64,000 bases of DNA, taken from positions 1 to 64,000 of the forward strand of contig JAGVNI010000018.1 of the NCBI GenBank assembly GCA_020053355.1. Reading direction: 5' to 3'. This stretch comes from an archaeon. GTDB lineage: Archaea; Micrarchaeota; Micrarchaeia; Anstonellales; Bilamarchaeaceae. Numbering within the stretch: position 1 is the stretch's first letter; the number at the start of each line of letters is the position of its first letter. Below the pieces are notes generated by a model. The model did no database searches and had not been told where the DNA came from. It saw nothing but the letters and a program-made list of their open reading frames with translations. Of the stretch, positions 25,820-34,924 are shown one piece after another. A program made the translations under genes and the position numbers.

Positions 25820-26365
25820 ATGCATGACGTAGAACGGATTGGAAAAATGAGGCGCCACCTGGGGCTCACGCAGAAGCGGCTTGCCAACCTTGCCGGCGTT
25901 TCGCAGTCTTTGATTGCGAAAATCGAGTCCGGGAAGATAGACCCCGCATATTCGAAAGTCATGCAGATAATCTCGGCCCTCGAAGCGGAGCAGAACAAGG
26001 GCAAGAAAACAGTGCTGGAGATAATGTCCCCGCACATCGCCTCCGTCGCGCCGTCCGACACCCTCCAGAAGGCGATTTCAATAATGCGCGGCAAGGACAT
26101 ATCACAGCTTCCGGTAATCAGGGACGGCAAATGCATCGGCAGCCTTTCGGATGGCATGATTGTGGATTTGGTTTCCTCGTGCGGGGCCGAGCTCAAGTCG
26201 GTTCTTGTCGGCGATGTCATGGCCGAGAGCTATCCGGTGATCCCGGCCGGTTCGCTTGTCGATGTCGCGATTCAGCTCCTCCATCATTACCGCGCGGTAT
26301 TGGTCGAAAAAGACGGCAAGTTCGCGGGAATCATCACGCGCGCCGACATCTTCAAGGCGATTTAA
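25820..26365 (+). CDS. HTH-type transcriptional regulator with paired CBS domains
   Basis: Residues ~5-60 form a Cro/XRE helix-turn-helix ('IGKMRRHLGLTQKRLANLAGVSQSLIAKIESGKIDP'). Two CBS motifs follow ('IMSPHIASVAPSDTLQKAISIM...ISQLPVI' and 'VMAESYPVIPAGSLVDVAIQLL...AVLVEKDGKFAGIITRADIF'), a Bateman module that senses adenine nucleotides or SAM in known cases. This HTH-CBS fusion is common in archaea. It abuts truD with no gap. Confidence 0.88.
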   Translation: MHDVERIGKMRRHLGLTQKRLANLAGVSQSLIAKIESGKIDPAYSKVMQIISALEAEQNKGKKTVLEIMSPHIASVAPSDTLQKAISIMRGKDISQLPVIRDGKCIGSLSDGMIVDLVSSCGAELKSVLVGDVMAESYPVIPAGSLVDVAIQLLHHYRAVLVEKDGKFAGIITRADIFKAI

Positions 26366-27574
26366 ATGGACCTGGCATATCTTTCACGCACACCTGGCAT
26401 CGGTGGCGCCATCAAATCCGCGCCTGAGGATTTCCTTGTGGAGGAACTCGCTCCGGACGGAACCATATTCGAATTCGACAGGCAAACCGCTCACTCGGAC
26501 GAGCCCGGCCCGTACCTCCATTTCGTTTTGCAGAAGAACAACTGGTCGACATCCTCTGCAATCAGCGAAATCTCAAAGCGCCTGCATACGAGCCAGAGCA
26601 ACTTCAATTTCGCAGGCTCGAAGGACAAGCTGGCCATAACCACACAGCTCGCGTCCGTCCGCGGCTCATCTAAAGAAGCGATATTGGGCATGAGAATCAA
26701 GGATATTTCGATTAATGGGGTGTGGAGCGCCCTGGGCCGCGTCCAGCTTGGCGACTTGCTCGGGAACCGCTTCACAATCAGGGTGCGGGACGCGTCAGAC
26801 GGCGCAGCGGACAAGGTGGCGGCAATCGCTGATGAACTCGGGAGCCGCGTCCCGAACTATTTCGGCGAGCAGAGGTTCGGCTCTTCCAGGCGCAACACGC
26901 ACCTTGTCGGGGAAAAGCTCCTCAAAGGCGAAGTCGAAGATGCGGCAATCATGTATCTGTGCGACAGCGAAGGCGAGATGCATGCGGAGGCGACGCTTGC
27001 ACGGAAAGAGCTGGTCGAAACCCGGGACTTCGTCCGCGCCCTGCAATCCTTCCCCCGGCACCTGCGCCTTGAGCGCTCGATGCTCGCGCACCTTGCGAAA
27101 AGGCCCGATGATTATTCAGGAGCGCTCTGCTCGCTCCCGCGCAACATCCTACTGATGTTCATCCACGCCTACCAGTCCGACCTGTTCAACCGGCTTTTAT
27201 CGGAACGCCTCATTGAAGGCGGCGGCGCGCTCGAGCTGGAAGAGGGCGAATACTTCTGCGGGGATACGCTAGGCTTCCCGGACTTGAACAAGACCGAAGG
27301 CGAAGGGTGGATTTCGGCAAAGCTGATCGGGTACAACACGCCCCTGAACCGGCGGGAAAAAGCGCTGTTTGACACGCTGGGGATCCAGAAGGACGCGTTT
27401 CGGATGAAAGCCATGCCTGAAATCGCATCCAAGGGCACTTACCGCACTTTGCTCGCCCCGCTCAAGGATTTTAACTTCAATGGTGATACCACCACATTCT
27501 CATTCGCATTGCCCTCCGGGTCATATGCCACGGTCGCGATGCGCGAGTTCATGGATTCGAAAACAGGCGGGTGA
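26366..27574 (+). CDS. truD: tRNA pseudouridine synthase D
   Basis: Makes pseudouridine 13 in the D-loop of tRNA. The catalytic Asp is D87 in 'FAGSKDK', and the family motif 'VPNYFGEQRFG' lies near 168. The 402-residue length includes the TRUD insertion domain. The ATG immediately follows the stop codon of the HTH-CBS gene, so the two are cotranscribed. Trm1 follows 10 bases downstream. Confidence 0.94.
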   Translation: MDLAYLSRTPGIGGAIKSAPEDFLVEELAPDGTIFEFDRQTAHSDEPGPYLHFVLQKNNWSTSSAISEISKRLHTSQSNFNFAGSKDKLAITTQLASVRGSSKEAILGMRIKDISINGVWSALGRVQLGDLLGNRFTIRVRDASDGAADKVAAIADELGSRVPNYFGEQRFGSSRRNTHLVGEKLLKGEVEDAAIMYLCDSEGEMHAEATLARKELVETRDFVRALQSFPRHLRLERSMLAHLAKRPDDYSGALCSLPRNILLMFIHAYQSDLFNRLLSERLIEGGGALELEEGEYFCGDTLGFPDLNKTEGEGWISAKLIGYNTPLNRREKALFDTLGIQKDAFRMKAMPEIASKGTYRTLLAPLKDFNFNGDTTTFSFALPSGSYATVAMREFMDSKTGG

Positions 27575-27584
27575 GGGTGAATAT

Positions 27585-28676
27585 ATGCAGGAAGAAAACG
27601 TGTCATTTTCCATATCGAAGGACGTATTCTACAACCCGAACATGCGCCTGTGCAGGAGCATGTCCTCGCTGGCAGTGGGCGCAATCGGGGAGACGCTTGA
27701 GCTCGTGGATGCATTCACAGCCAGTGGCATCCGGGGCATCCGCTATGCCAAGGAGAACAAGAACGTGAAAAAGCTCACGCTCCTCGACATCGACAGGCGC
27801 GCAATCGCGCTTGCAAAAAAGAACCTGAAATCGAGCAAGCTCAAGGCCCCGAAAGCCCAAACCGCCCTCGGCAACATCTCGCGCCTCGCATTCGAGCTCG
27901 ATGCGGATTTCCTTGAAATCGACCCCTTCGGCACCCCGAGTCCGTACCTCATCGACGCCTTCCGCTACTTCAATACGAAGAAGGTGGCATACCTCTCGGC
28001 AACCGCAACCGACGTCGCGGTATTATGCGGCGGCAAGACCGCCCCATGCCAGAAGAACTACCATTCGAAGCCCATGAACAACGAATTCACCCACGAGACC
28101 GGCCTCAGGATAATGATAAAGCGAATCGCGGAAGTGGCAGCCGAATTCAACATGGGCATCCGCCCCCTGGTCTCTTTCTCCGACAAGCATTACCTCAAAA
28201 GCGTAATCGAAGTACGGCGGAGCGCGGACCTTGCATACGATTCGATGAAGCGTCTTGGCCATGTGTCTTTCTGCGATGCGTGCGGAGCGCGAAGCCAATC
28301 ATTGTTTCCGGAAAAGGCCTGCCCGCGCTGCGGAGCCGAAAACGATTATGCCGGCCTCCTGTGGCTTGGGGAGCTTCACGATTCTGTTTTCCTTAAGCAG
28401 ATGTCAAAACTCAACGTCCAGCGCGACTACGCAGACAAGGCGGAAATCGGCCATATGCTCAGCCTGATGGAGAACGAAATCGGGATGCCCCCCTTCTACT
28501 ACAACATCCACGCGCTCTGCAAGCTCATCCATGCAAAGTCCGTCCCTACGCTGGAATCCGTACTTAAATCGCTCGAATCGCGCGGCCAGAAGGCATTCAG
28601 GACGCATTTCTCGCCAATATGCATCAAGACCGCCGCACCGTATGCGGATGTCCTTGCAGCGGTAGGTGCGGATTGA
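27585..28676 (+). CDS. trm1: tRNA (guanine26-N2)-dimethyltransferase Trm1
   Basis: Dimethylates N2 of G26 using SAM. ATG 27585 behind GAGGGTGA begins 'MQEENVSFSISKDVFYNPNM', the standard Trm1 start; longer in-frame extensions overlap truD and are not conserved. The protein shows 'DAFTASGIRGIRYAKE' (SAM loop), 'LEIDPFGTPSPYLDA'-like catalytic motif and a zinc-ribbon 'CDAC...CPRCG' near 260-280. Length is about 363 residues. Its stop overlaps the next start by one base (TGATG). Confidence 0.94.
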   Translation: MQEENVSFSISKDVFYNPNMRLCRSMSSLAVGAIGETLELVDAFTASGIRGIRYAKENKNVKKLTLLDIDRRAIALAKKNLKSSKLKAPKAQTALGNISRLAFELDADFLEIDPFGTPSPYLIDAFRYFNTKKVAYLSATATDVAVLCGGKTAPCQKNYHSKPMNNEFTHETGLRIMIKRIAEVAAEFNMGIRPLVSFSDKHYLKSVIEVRRSADLAYDSMKRLGHVSFCDACGARSQSLFPEKACPRCGAENDYAGLLWLGELHDSVFLKQMSKLNVQRDYADKAEIGHMLSLMENEIGMPPFYYNIHALCKLIHAKSVPTLESVLKSLESRGQKAFRTHFSPICIKTAAPYADVLAAVGAD

Positions 28677-29485
28677 TGGAGAAGCTGATTAGGGGAAGCG
28701 ATGTCGCAGATTCCGTGAGCGCCGAAGGGAAAACCCCATTCTGTGAATTCGTTGTGATTGTGAAAAAGGGCCATGCCGAATGCGGGGACTCGGCGTTCGC
28801 CTATACCGATTCGGACAAATTCATCGCGGCGGTGCTGGACGGCGTCAGCGGCGAGCCCGGGGCGCCTATGGCATCAGCGGATGCAGCATCCGCAATCCTG
28901 GAGCACCTGAAATCAGTCAGCGCTCCAAGCGAACCGGCCATAAAGGAAGCGCTGACGAAGGCGCATCTGGCGATACGGATTGGCGCCACCACCGCAACCC
29001 TGCTGCACATGAGCAAAGACGGCTCCTTCATCGTGGCATCGATAGGCGATTCCCCGGCTTATGGCATGGACGAAAAAGGAAAACTTTCGCTAGAGATCCC
29101 GGTCTCCCGCGTGGTCAAGGACAATGATTCCATCCTCAAGTACTTCTATTACCGGAATTATGTCACATCCGTCCTCGGCGCCCAAAATGATCTGGACCTC
29201 AGAATACGCTCGGGGAAACTGAAAAAGGGCGAGGTTCTCATCCTCGCAAGCGACGGTGTTTCAGACAACCTTTTTGTCAAGGTGAAAAAGGGCTATGTGG
29301 CGGATTCCTCCGGCATCGACGACCTGGGCCGAATTATCGGGAAATTACGCTCGCCCAAAGCCATAAACGGCCGGCTCATGTCGGTGGTCGAGGCCCGGAT
29401 AGGGGGGGGAAAAATCGAAGAGCCGGGCCGCATGCTCGTGCCAAAGGAGGACGACATCGCGATTGTAGCCGTCCGCAGGATTTGA
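28676..29485 (+). CDS. PP2C-type protein phosphatase
   Basis: Metal-dependent Ser/Thr phosphatase of the PPM family. Visible motifs are 'AVLDGVSG' (metal Asp), 'GATTATLLHMSKDGSFIVASIGDSPAYG', 'LILASDGVSDNL' and the C-terminal 'KEDDIAIVAVR', each carrying the expected Asp. Length is 269 residues. The start overlaps the trm1 stop by one base, so it is translationally coupled to a tRNA methyltransferase. No kinase partner is nearby. Confidence 0.85.
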   Translation: MEKLIRGSDVADSVSAEGKTPFCEFVVIVKKGHAECGDSAFAYTDSDKFIAAVLDGVSGEPGAPMASADAASAILEHLKSVSAPSEPAIKEALTKAHLAIRIGATTATLLHMSKDGSFIVASIGDSPAYGMDEKGKLSLEIPVSRVVKDNDSILKYFYYRNYVTSVLGAQNDLDLRIRSGKLKKGEVLILASDGVSDNLFVKVKKGYVADSSGIDDLGRIIGKLRSPKAINGRLMSVVEARIGGGKIEEPGRMLVPKEDDIAIVAVRRI

Positions 29486-29520
29486 CAAAAATTAATATCC
29501 TTTCCCCCCGAATCCCAATC

Positions 29521-30153
29521 ATGGCCAATCTTTCCACTTACCTACTCGGAATAATCGGAGTTGTGTTCCTTCTCCAGCTGGTTTCCCCCGCCGTCACCGA
29601 CGCGTTCGAATTCAACCCATACCTTGCCTGGTCAGAGCCATGGCGGTTCCTCACAAGCATTTTCCTTCACGACCCATACAGCCTCATGCACATCTTCTTC
29701 AACGCCTACGCGCTCTTCATGTTCGGGAGCATCCTGGAGACGCGCATAAGCGGAAGGGATTACCTGGCGATTTTCTTCGGCGCCGGCCTTATAGGCGGGC
29801 TCGCCTACTACCTCACGACGCTCGGGCCGTGGCCGCCGCTGTGCGGGGCGGACGGCGTCGTCGTGCTCTGCAACGCCCTTGGGGCGAGCGGGGCCATCTA
29901 CGGCATACTCGGCGCTGTAGCCGTCCTCCTGCCGGACATGAGGATTTTCATGATGTTCTTCCCGATGAAGATGCGCTACGCGGCCATCCTCTGGATCGCC
30001 CTTGAGTTCCTGGGGACATTCGACCAAGGGTCCGGAGTCGGGAGTGCGGCGCACCTCGGGGGCCTGTTTTTCGGCATCATCTACGCATGGTACCTGAAAA
30101 GGAAGACGCACGAGTTCCAGCCGCAGTCCTGGGAATGGCAGCAAAGTTACTGA
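29521..30153 (+). CDS. Rhomboid-family intramembrane serine protease
   Basis: Six or more hydrophobic helices with the rhomboid marks: 'HIFFN' (H57, N61) in the second helix, the nucleophile S123 in 'GASGAIYG', and H178 in 'SAAHLGG'. These form a Ser-His catalytic dyad within the membrane. I chose ATG 29521; the longer TTG frame overlaps the PP2C gene. This is the second intramembrane protease family in the window, besides the presenilin homologue. Confidence 0.9.
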   Translation: MANLSTYLLGIIGVVFLLQLVSPAVTDAFEFNPYLAWSEPWRFLTSIFLHDPYSLMHIFFNAYALFMFGSILETRISGRDYLAIFFGAGLIGGLAYYLTTLGPWPPLCGADGVVVLCNALGASGAIYGILGAVAVLLPDMRIFMMFFPMKMRYAAILWIALEFLGTFDQGSGVGSAAHLGGLFFGIIYAWYLKRKTHEFQPQSWEWQQSY

Positions 30154-30192
30154 GAAGCCCCGTCCGGATAGGCTCCCTGGCAAATCCCCAAT

Positions 30193-30204
30193 CAATTATA
30201 TACC
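30193..30204 (+). promoter_or_regulatory. TATA box of the ftsZ-secE-spt5 unit
   Basis: AATTATATACC lies about 55 bases before the ftsZ start, with GGTGAT (30246-30251) serving as ribosome binding site. Confidence 0.5.
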
Positions 30205-30255
30205 TTTTCATACATTCTAAATCCATCAAATTCTCTTGGCAATTTTGGTGATACA

Positions 30256-31371
30256 TTGGAAGGTAACGTGACGCCTCCTAGCACGGAGACGATGGCGGAG
30301 AGGCACATCCTGCAGGATATAACGCCCAAGTCAAAGGATGACGAGGAAATCCTCAAGTTCATAGAAGAGAGCCGGCCCAACATATACGTGGTCGGTGCAG
30401 GCGGAAGCGGCAGCAATACCCTCGACAGATTGTTCCAGATGGGAATCGCGGGAGTGAACCTTATCGCGATGAACACCGATGCCCGTCACCTCCTGCATGT
30501 GAAGGCGAACAAGAAGGTCCTGCTCGGCAAGAAGACCAGCAAGGGCCGCGGCGCCGGGAGCAACCCGGTAATCGGCGAGGAATCAGCCAAGGAGGCAATC
30601 GAGGAAATCAAGGAGGGGCTCAAAGACCCGTCCATGGTGTTCATAACATGCGGCCTCGGGGGCGGCACCGGCACCGGCAGCGCGCCGATAATCGCGGAAG
30701 CGGCAAAAAGCATGGGCGCGCTCACTGTCGCGGTCGTCACCCTGCCCTTCACATCCGAAGGCCGGGTGCGCATGGAAAACGCCCTTTCCGGGCTGGAAAA
30801 GCTCAAGAAGAACACCGACACCGTCATCGTAATAAAGAACGACAAGCTGCTGAACCTTGTTCCTGATTTGCCGCTCAACACCGCGTTCAAGGTCTGCGAC
30901 GAAGTGCTCGCAGGTTCGGTGAAAGGCATCGCAGAGCTGGTCACCAAGACCGGCCTCGTCAATGTCGACTTCGCCGACCTCCGGACAATACTCACAGACG
31001 GCGGCTTCGCGGTCATCGGCCTTGGCGAAGCGTCGCTGGACGCGAAGAAAGAGGACCGCGCCAGGGTGGCGGTGGAGACCGCCCTGAACTCCCCGCTCCT
31101 CGATGCGGATGTCAGCACATCGACTAAAGCGCTCATCAACGTTATTGGCGGGGAGGACATGAGCCTCAAGGAATCCGAATACGTGGTCTCCGAGACCGCG
31201 GGCCGGATCAACCCGAATGCCCACATCATCTGGGGCTCGCGGATAGATGACAACATAAAAAAATCTTCCATGCGAGTCCTTGTGGTGCTGGCAGGGGTCC
31301 GTTTCCCCAAATACGTCCTGAGGCAGGCCGGGGATTCGGAAGAGAGCCTTGACCTGGACATCATAGGCTGA
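30256..31371 (+). CDS. ftsZ: Cell division protein FtsZ
   Basis: Tubulin-like GTPase that forms the division ring. 'VVGAGGSGSNTLDRL', the tubulin signature 'GGGTGTGS' at 135-142 and the T7-loop 'VNVDFADLRTILTDGG' are all present. The N-terminal ~40 residues are variable and the C-terminus is short. The start is a TTG at 30256 with GGTGAT just upstream; an internal methionine at residue 13 is an alternative. FtsZ-SecE-Spt5 gene order is common in euryarchaeal and DPANN genomes. Confidence 0.95.
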   Translation: MEGNVTPPSTETMAERHILQDITPKSKDDEEILKFIEESRPNIYVVGAGGSGSNTLDRLFQMGIAGVNLIAMNTDARHLLHVKANKKVLLGKKTSKGRGAGSNPVIGEESAKEAIEEIKEGLKDPSMVFITCGLGGGTGTGSAPIIAEAAKSMGALTVAVVTLPFTSEGRVRMENALSGLEKLKKNTDTVIVIKNDKLLNLVPDLPLNTAFKVCDEVLAGSVKGIAELVTKTGLVNVDFADLRTILTDGGFAVIGLGEASLDAKKEDRARVAVETALNSPLLDADVSTSTKALINVIGGEDMSLKESEYVVSETAGRINPNAHIIWGSRIDDNIKKSSMRVLVVLAGVRFPKYVLRQAGDSEESLDLDIIG

Positions 31372-31380
31372 ACAGATTAG

Positions 31381-31569
31381 GTGGTATATTTGGAGATTGC
31401 TGAACTCGTGAAAAGATGCATCAGGATAATCTACATTTCCCGCAAGCCCACTCCGGCGGAATACGCCAAGGTGGCAAAGGTCACGGCCGCAGGAATGCTG
31501 CTTTTCGGCCTGACGGGATTCATAATATCCGCGATATCGAATTTCGTGAACTCGTTCATGCTAGGGTGA
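31381..31569 (+). CDS. secE: Protein translocase subunit SecE/Sec61-gamma
   Basis: A 62-residue single-helix protein: an amphipathic N-terminal part ('ELVKRCIRIIYISRKPTPAEYAKVAKVTAAG') and one C-terminal membrane helix ('LFGLTGFIISAISNFV'). This is the standard archaeal SecE layout and it clamps SecY, which is encoded at 58.7 kb. Start is GTG 31381 or TTG 31390. Spt5 follows after four bases, the expected neighbour. Confidence 0.93.
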   Translation: MVYLEIAELVKRCIRIIYISRKPTPAEYAKVAKVTAAGMLLFGLTGFIISAISNFVNSFMLG

Positions 31570-31573
31570 AATT

Positions 31574-32029
31574 ATGATCCACACCATTCGCGTCACCTCC
31601 GGACAGGAGAAGATAATCGCCGAGATACTGATGAAGAAAGCGCGCGCAGAGAAGCTGGACGTCTACTCCATAGTGCATGTGGAGAACGTGAAGGGCTACC
31701 TCTTCGTCGAGGCGAATGACGAGAACACGCTTGTCAAATTAATCCAGAAAGTGAAGCACGTGAAAGGCTTCCTGAAAAGGGCGGTCACCGTGCAGGAAAT
31801 CGAGAACCTTGTCAAGGCGGAGAAGCAGCCGACCCTCATAATCGAGCCGGGAGACACCGTGGAGATGTCGTCCGGCCCGTTCAAGGGCGAGCGGGCGAAA
31901 GTCATCAAGCTTGACGAGGCCAAGGACGAGATAACCGTGGAGCTAGTCGAAGTCGCGGTGCCGATTCCCGTGACGGTGAAAAGCAAGATGGTCCGCCTGT
32001 TCCAGAAGGCGGGCGCAGGCGACGACTAG
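31574..32029 (+). CDS. spt5: Transcription elongation factor Spt5 (NusG homologue)
   Basis: Binds RNA polymerase over the cleft and raises processivity. Residues 1-85 are the NGN domain and ~90-145 the KOW domain ('IEPGDTVEMSSGPFKGERAKVIKLDEAKDEITVELVE'). Length is 151 residues, typical for archaea. Usually followed by uL11/uL1 genes; here it is followed instead by a convergent MscS gene. Confidence 0.94.
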   Translation: MIHTIRVTSGQEKIIAEILMKKARAEKLDVYSIVHVENVKGYLFVEANDENTLVKLIQKVKHVKGFLKRAVTVQEIENLVKAEKQPTLIIEPGDTVEMSSGPFKGERAKVIKLDEAKDEITVELVEVAVPIPVTVKSKMVRLFQKAGAGDD

Positions 32030-32042
32030 AGGCCATTTCTTT

Positions 32043-33176
32043 TTAAGGTTTTTTCGAAGGCCCAGCCTGGGCTTTCTGCTTCGCCTTGTTATCCGGAGCG
32101 GGCGCATTGTACAAGACGCGCACCGGGAACGGGATGTTGATGTCGTTCTTCTTGAACGCGTAGAACAGCTCGCGGTTGACCTCCTTGAGGATGGCGAACC
32201 GGTTCACGTACCCCTTCACATTGTATCCGAATTTGAAATTGAGCGAGTAGTCCCCGAACGAGTCGAAACGGACCCAGACCGATTGCTCGTCCAGAACCGG
32301 GTCGGATTTGCCGACCGAGCGCAGCGTATCGAAGATGATTTTCTCCACGCTGTCGATGTCTTCCCGGTAATCCACCCCTATTGAGTATGCGAGCCCGCTC
32401 TGCTCGTTCGGGGTCGAGAAGTTCTCGAGGATTGAATTCGACAGCTTGGAATTCGGGACGATGACCTCGTTGTTCATGGGCGTAATCAGCCTGGTCGTGC
32501 GCCACCCTATCTGCTTCACCGACCCCTCGACCCCGTTTTCGAGCTTCACATAGTCCTCTTCGCGGAACGGCTTGTCGACAAGTATGTGCACGCCCGCAAA
32601 AAAGTTGCCGAGCGTGTCCTGCAGGGCAAGCGCCACCGCAAGGCCTCCCACTCCGAGGCCGGTGATTATCGCCCCGGTCTCGAACCCGAGCCGCTGCAGG
32701 ATGAATACCGCGAATATGAGCACGATGGACACGCGGACTACGTTCCGGACGAATGGGAACACCTCGCTGTCCCGGACCTTCCTCTTGTCGGTCCGTATCT
32801 CAAGGCCATACCATATCAGAACGGCGTTTGCAAGCGAGCTGAGGAGGAAGCCCGCTATCGCGGTCATCACGAGGGTGTATATCTCGAACTCGCCCAACCC
32901 CTCCACGATAATGTCGGGGTAGACGCTTTCAAGCGATATCCAAAGCGACGTCACTATTGAAATGACCGGCAGGTAACTCCCGAGGACCTTCAGGATGCGG
33001 TCATCGAGAGTCGTTTTCGTCTTGCCGACAAGGAATCCCAGGACCTTGAGGAAGAATACCAATATCGCATCCAGCGTTATGGCCAGTAACGCAAGGAGGA
33101 TGACGAAAGCCGTTATGTGCCCGCCGGGCAGTGCCAGAAGGTCCTCCAGGTAAGGTATGGTGAATCCAAGAATCAT
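32043..33176 (-). CDS. mscS: Small-conductance mechanosensitive channel (MscS family)
   Basis: Opens on membrane tension to release solutes. Three or four N-terminal helices precede the pore helix 'GLGVGGLAVALALQDTLGNFFAG', then the beta domain 'VGQ'-like 'EEDYVKLENGVEGSVKQIGWRTTRL' and 'NNEVIVPNSKLSNSILEN' and the mixed C-terminal domain. Length is 377 residues. A CTTTTTAAATTT TATA element ~25 bases upstream suggests a leaderless mRNA. The last ~20 residues are Lys/Ala/Pro-rich. Confidence 0.92.
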   Translation of the reverse strand: MILGFTIPYLEDLLALPGGHITAFVILLALLAITLDAILVFFLKVLGFLVGKTKTTLDDRILKVLGSYLPVISIVTSLWISLESVYPDIIVEGLGEFEIYTLVMTAIAGFLLSSLANAVLIWYGLEIRTDKRKVRDSEVFPFVRNVVRVSIVLIFAVFILQRLGFETGAIITGLGVGGLAVALALQDTLGNFFAGVHILVDKPFREEDYVKLENGVEGSVKQIGWRTTRLITPMNNEVIVPNSKLSNSILENFSTPNEQSGLAYSIGVDYREDIDSVEKIIFDTLRSVGKSDPVLDEQSVWVRFDSFGDYSLNFKFGYNVKGYVNRFAILKEVNRELFYAFKKNDINIPFPVRVLYNAPAPDNKAKQKAQAGPSKKP

Positions 33177-33240
33177 GGGTTTATCTGGAAGCCTAAAATT
33201 TAAAAAGTGTTTCCGGCCTTTTGGGTATGCTAATTTGAAC

Positions 33241-33311
33241 GCGATCGTAGTCTAGTGGTAGGATCTGAGCTTCCCAAGCTCATGACCCGGGTCCGAATCC
33301 CGGCGGTCGCA
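33241..33311 (+). tRNA. tRNA-Gly (anticodon CCC)
   Basis: A full cloverleaf can be drawn. The acceptor GCGATCG pairs with CGGTCGC (one G-U), and the discriminator is A at 33311. The D-arm contains AGTGGTAGG. The anticodon stem TGAGC/GCTCA encloses TTCCCAA, giving anticodon CCC. The T-stem CCGGG/CCCGG encloses TCCGAAT. No CCA is encoded and there is no intron. It is transcribed on the plus strand, divergent from mscS. Confidence 0.96.
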
Positions 33312-33332
33312 ATTTTTTCCGCAGAAAAAATT
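33311..33332 (+). terminator. Inverted repeat with T6 after tRNA-Gly
   Basis: AATTTTTTC-CGCA-GAAAAAATT begins at the tRNA discriminator base. The T run just after the mature tRNA end fits termination; the symmetrical A run would serve the opposite strand. Confidence 0.5.
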
Positions 33333-33538
33333 GGGACACGGGAAGCATCGCTTCCCTATGCCGCATTTTATTATGATAAAAAATCGGATTCCATCGCATC
33401 GCTCATGATGGCCGCAACTTTTTTTCATAAAATCCGCGTGCAACGCGCGCTGATGCATGTAAAATCCTGGAAAATTTGGCAAAATGGCACAAACCTTTTT
33501 ATTCTTTCAGTCATCATCTCCGGATGAGGTGAAAAATA
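33333..33538 (+). other. Gene-free stretch between tRNA-Gly and small peptide gene
   Basis: Contains a perfect GGGAAGC-ATC-GCTTCCC hairpin (33340-33356) and a run of seven T. The 3' portion has a TATA-like CTTTTTATTC (about 33494-33503) that would serve the downstream peptide gene. No conserved ORF is seen. Confidence 0.4.
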
Positions 33539-33604
33539 ATGGCTTCAAAAAAGAAGGTTGTGAAGAAGAAACCAGTGAAGAAATCCGGAAAGAAGAAGAG
33601 ATAA
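33539..33604 (+). CDS. 21-residue Lys-rich basic peptide
   Basis: ATG 33539 has AGGTGA at 33527-33532, six bases upstream, and a TATA-like element about 40 bases upstream. The peptide has 11 Lys and one Arg in 21 residues, with no acidic residue. A T8 tract and a perfect 8-bp hairpin (33612-33631) close the unit. Tiny basic proteins of this kind include eL41, but that protein is Arg-rich and Trp-containing, so identity is not claimed. A nucleic-acid- or ribosome-binding role is inference. Confidence 0.55.
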   Translation: MASKKKVVKKKPVKKSGKKKR

Positions 33605-33631
33605 TTTTTTTATGGGCGCATCCGCGCCCAT
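33605..33631 (+). terminator. T8 tract and perfect hairpin after basic peptide gene
   Basis: TTTTTTTT follows the stop codon within one base and is followed by ATGGGCGC-ATCC-GCGCCCAT, an 8-bp perfect stem. T tract first and hairpin second is unlike bacterial terminators but gives a T-rich stop in archaea. Confidence 0.5.
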
Positions 33632-33661
33632 CTGATTTTATTCAATCTTCATTTTTTTTCC

Positions 33662-34894
33662 TCATTTATATATCGGGAACTTCCCGCAAAGCTCCTCCAC
33701 TTCGCCCCTGACCTTCAGTTTCAGTTCCAAGTCGTTCGGTTTTTCTATGACCCGGACAATCATCTGGGCGACCTGTTTCATCTCGCTCTCCATCATGCCG
33801 CGCGTCGTCAATGCCGCTGTCCCTACCCGGAGGCCGCTCGTGACGAATGGCGGGCGGGGGTCGTAAGGAATCGAATTCCGGTTGGTGATGATGCCGGCTT
33901 CTTCGAGCGCCATCTGCGCTTCCTTGCCCGTTATGCCCTTGGGCGTGAGGTCCACGAGCACCAAGTGCGTCTGAGTCCCCCCGGCCACGAGGCGCAGGCC
34001 GCTTGCCGCCAATTCGTCTGTCAGCGCCTTCGCGTTCCTGACAATCTGCGCGGCGTATGTCTTGAACTCAGGCTGCAACGCTTCCTGGAAGCAGACCGCC
34101 TTGCCAGCGATGCAATGCTCGAGCGGCCCGCCTTGCATGCCCGGAAACACCGCCTTGTCGATTTTCTGCGCATTGGCCTCGGGGCACATGATCATCGCGC
34201 CGCGGGGGCCGCGGAGCGTCTTGTGCGTCGTAGTCGTTATTATGTCCGCATACTTTGCCGGGGACGGATAGACCCCGCCAGCCACCAGGCCGGCGAAATG
34301 GCTTATGTCCGCCATCATGGTTGCGCCGACTTCGTCGCATATCTCCCTGAACGCCTTGAAGTCGATTATCAGCGGGTATGCCGTGTATCCGCAGATTATC
34401 AGTTTCGGCTTTTCCTCAAGCGCCCTCTTCCTTATGGCGTCATAATCCAGCGCCTCCGTTTTCTTATCGACTGTATAAGCGCATGGCTTGAACCATTTGC
34501 CTGAAAAGTTCACTGGGGAGCCATGTGTCAGGTGGCCCCCGTTAGCCAGGTCCAGCCCCATGAATTTGTCCCCGACATCAAGGAACGCGAAGAATGCCGC
34601 GATGTTGGCCGAAGCGCCGGCATGGGGCTGCACATTGGCATGGCCCACCTGAAACAGCCTCTTCGCTCTTTCGATGGCGAGCAGCTCTATCTCATCCACG
34701 AACATGTTGCCGGCATAGTACCTTTTCTTCGGGTAGCCTTCGGCGTACTTGTTCGTCAGGACCGAGCCCGTGGCTTCCATGACCGCCCTGCTCGCGTAGT
34801 TCTCGGACGCAATCAGCCTCAGGGTCTTTTTCTGGTAATCCATCTCCTTCTCAATCAGTCCGAACACTGCGCCGTCAGTTTGCTTAAGCGACAT
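33662..34894 (-). CDS. glyA: Serine hydroxymethyltransferase
   Basis: PLP enzyme interconverting serine and glycine with transfer of a one-carbon unit to a pterin. The PLP lysine is in '[15 protein letters not shown]'; '[25 protein letters not shown]' and '[14 protein letters not shown]' are family hallmarks. ATG 34894 is chosen because GAGAGGT sits seven bases upstream and '[17 protein letters not shown]' is the normal N-terminus; the ten-codon extension is not conserved. Length is 410 residues. Confidence 0.95.
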   Translation of the reverse strand: MSLKQTDGAVFGLIEKEMDYQKKTLRLIASENYASRAVMEATGSVLTNKYAEGYPKKRYYAGNMFVDEIELLAIERAKRLFQVGHANVQPHAGASANIAAFFAFLDVGDKFMGLDLANGGHLTHGSPVNFSGKWFKPCAYTVDKKTEALDYDAIRKRALEEKPKLIICGYTAYPLIIDFKAFREICDEVGATMMADISHFAGLVAGGVYPSPAKYADIITTTTHKTLRGPRGAMIMCPEANAQKIDKAVFPGMQGGPLEHCIAGKAVCFQEALQPEFKTYAAQIVRNAKALTDELAASGLRLVAGGTQTHLVLVDLTPKGITGKEAQMALEEAGIITNRNSIPYDPRPPFVTSGLRVGTAALTTRGMMESEMKQVAQMIVRVIEKPNDLELKLKVRGEVEELCGKFPIYK

Positions 34895-34924
34895 GATACG
34901 ACCTCTCAAACCGGAAATCGCCAC

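Noticed and set aside
33539-33604. Basic peptide as ribosomal protein eL41
   Set aside because: eL41 is Arg-rich with a conserved Trp; this peptide is Lys-rich with neither, so only a generic call is given.
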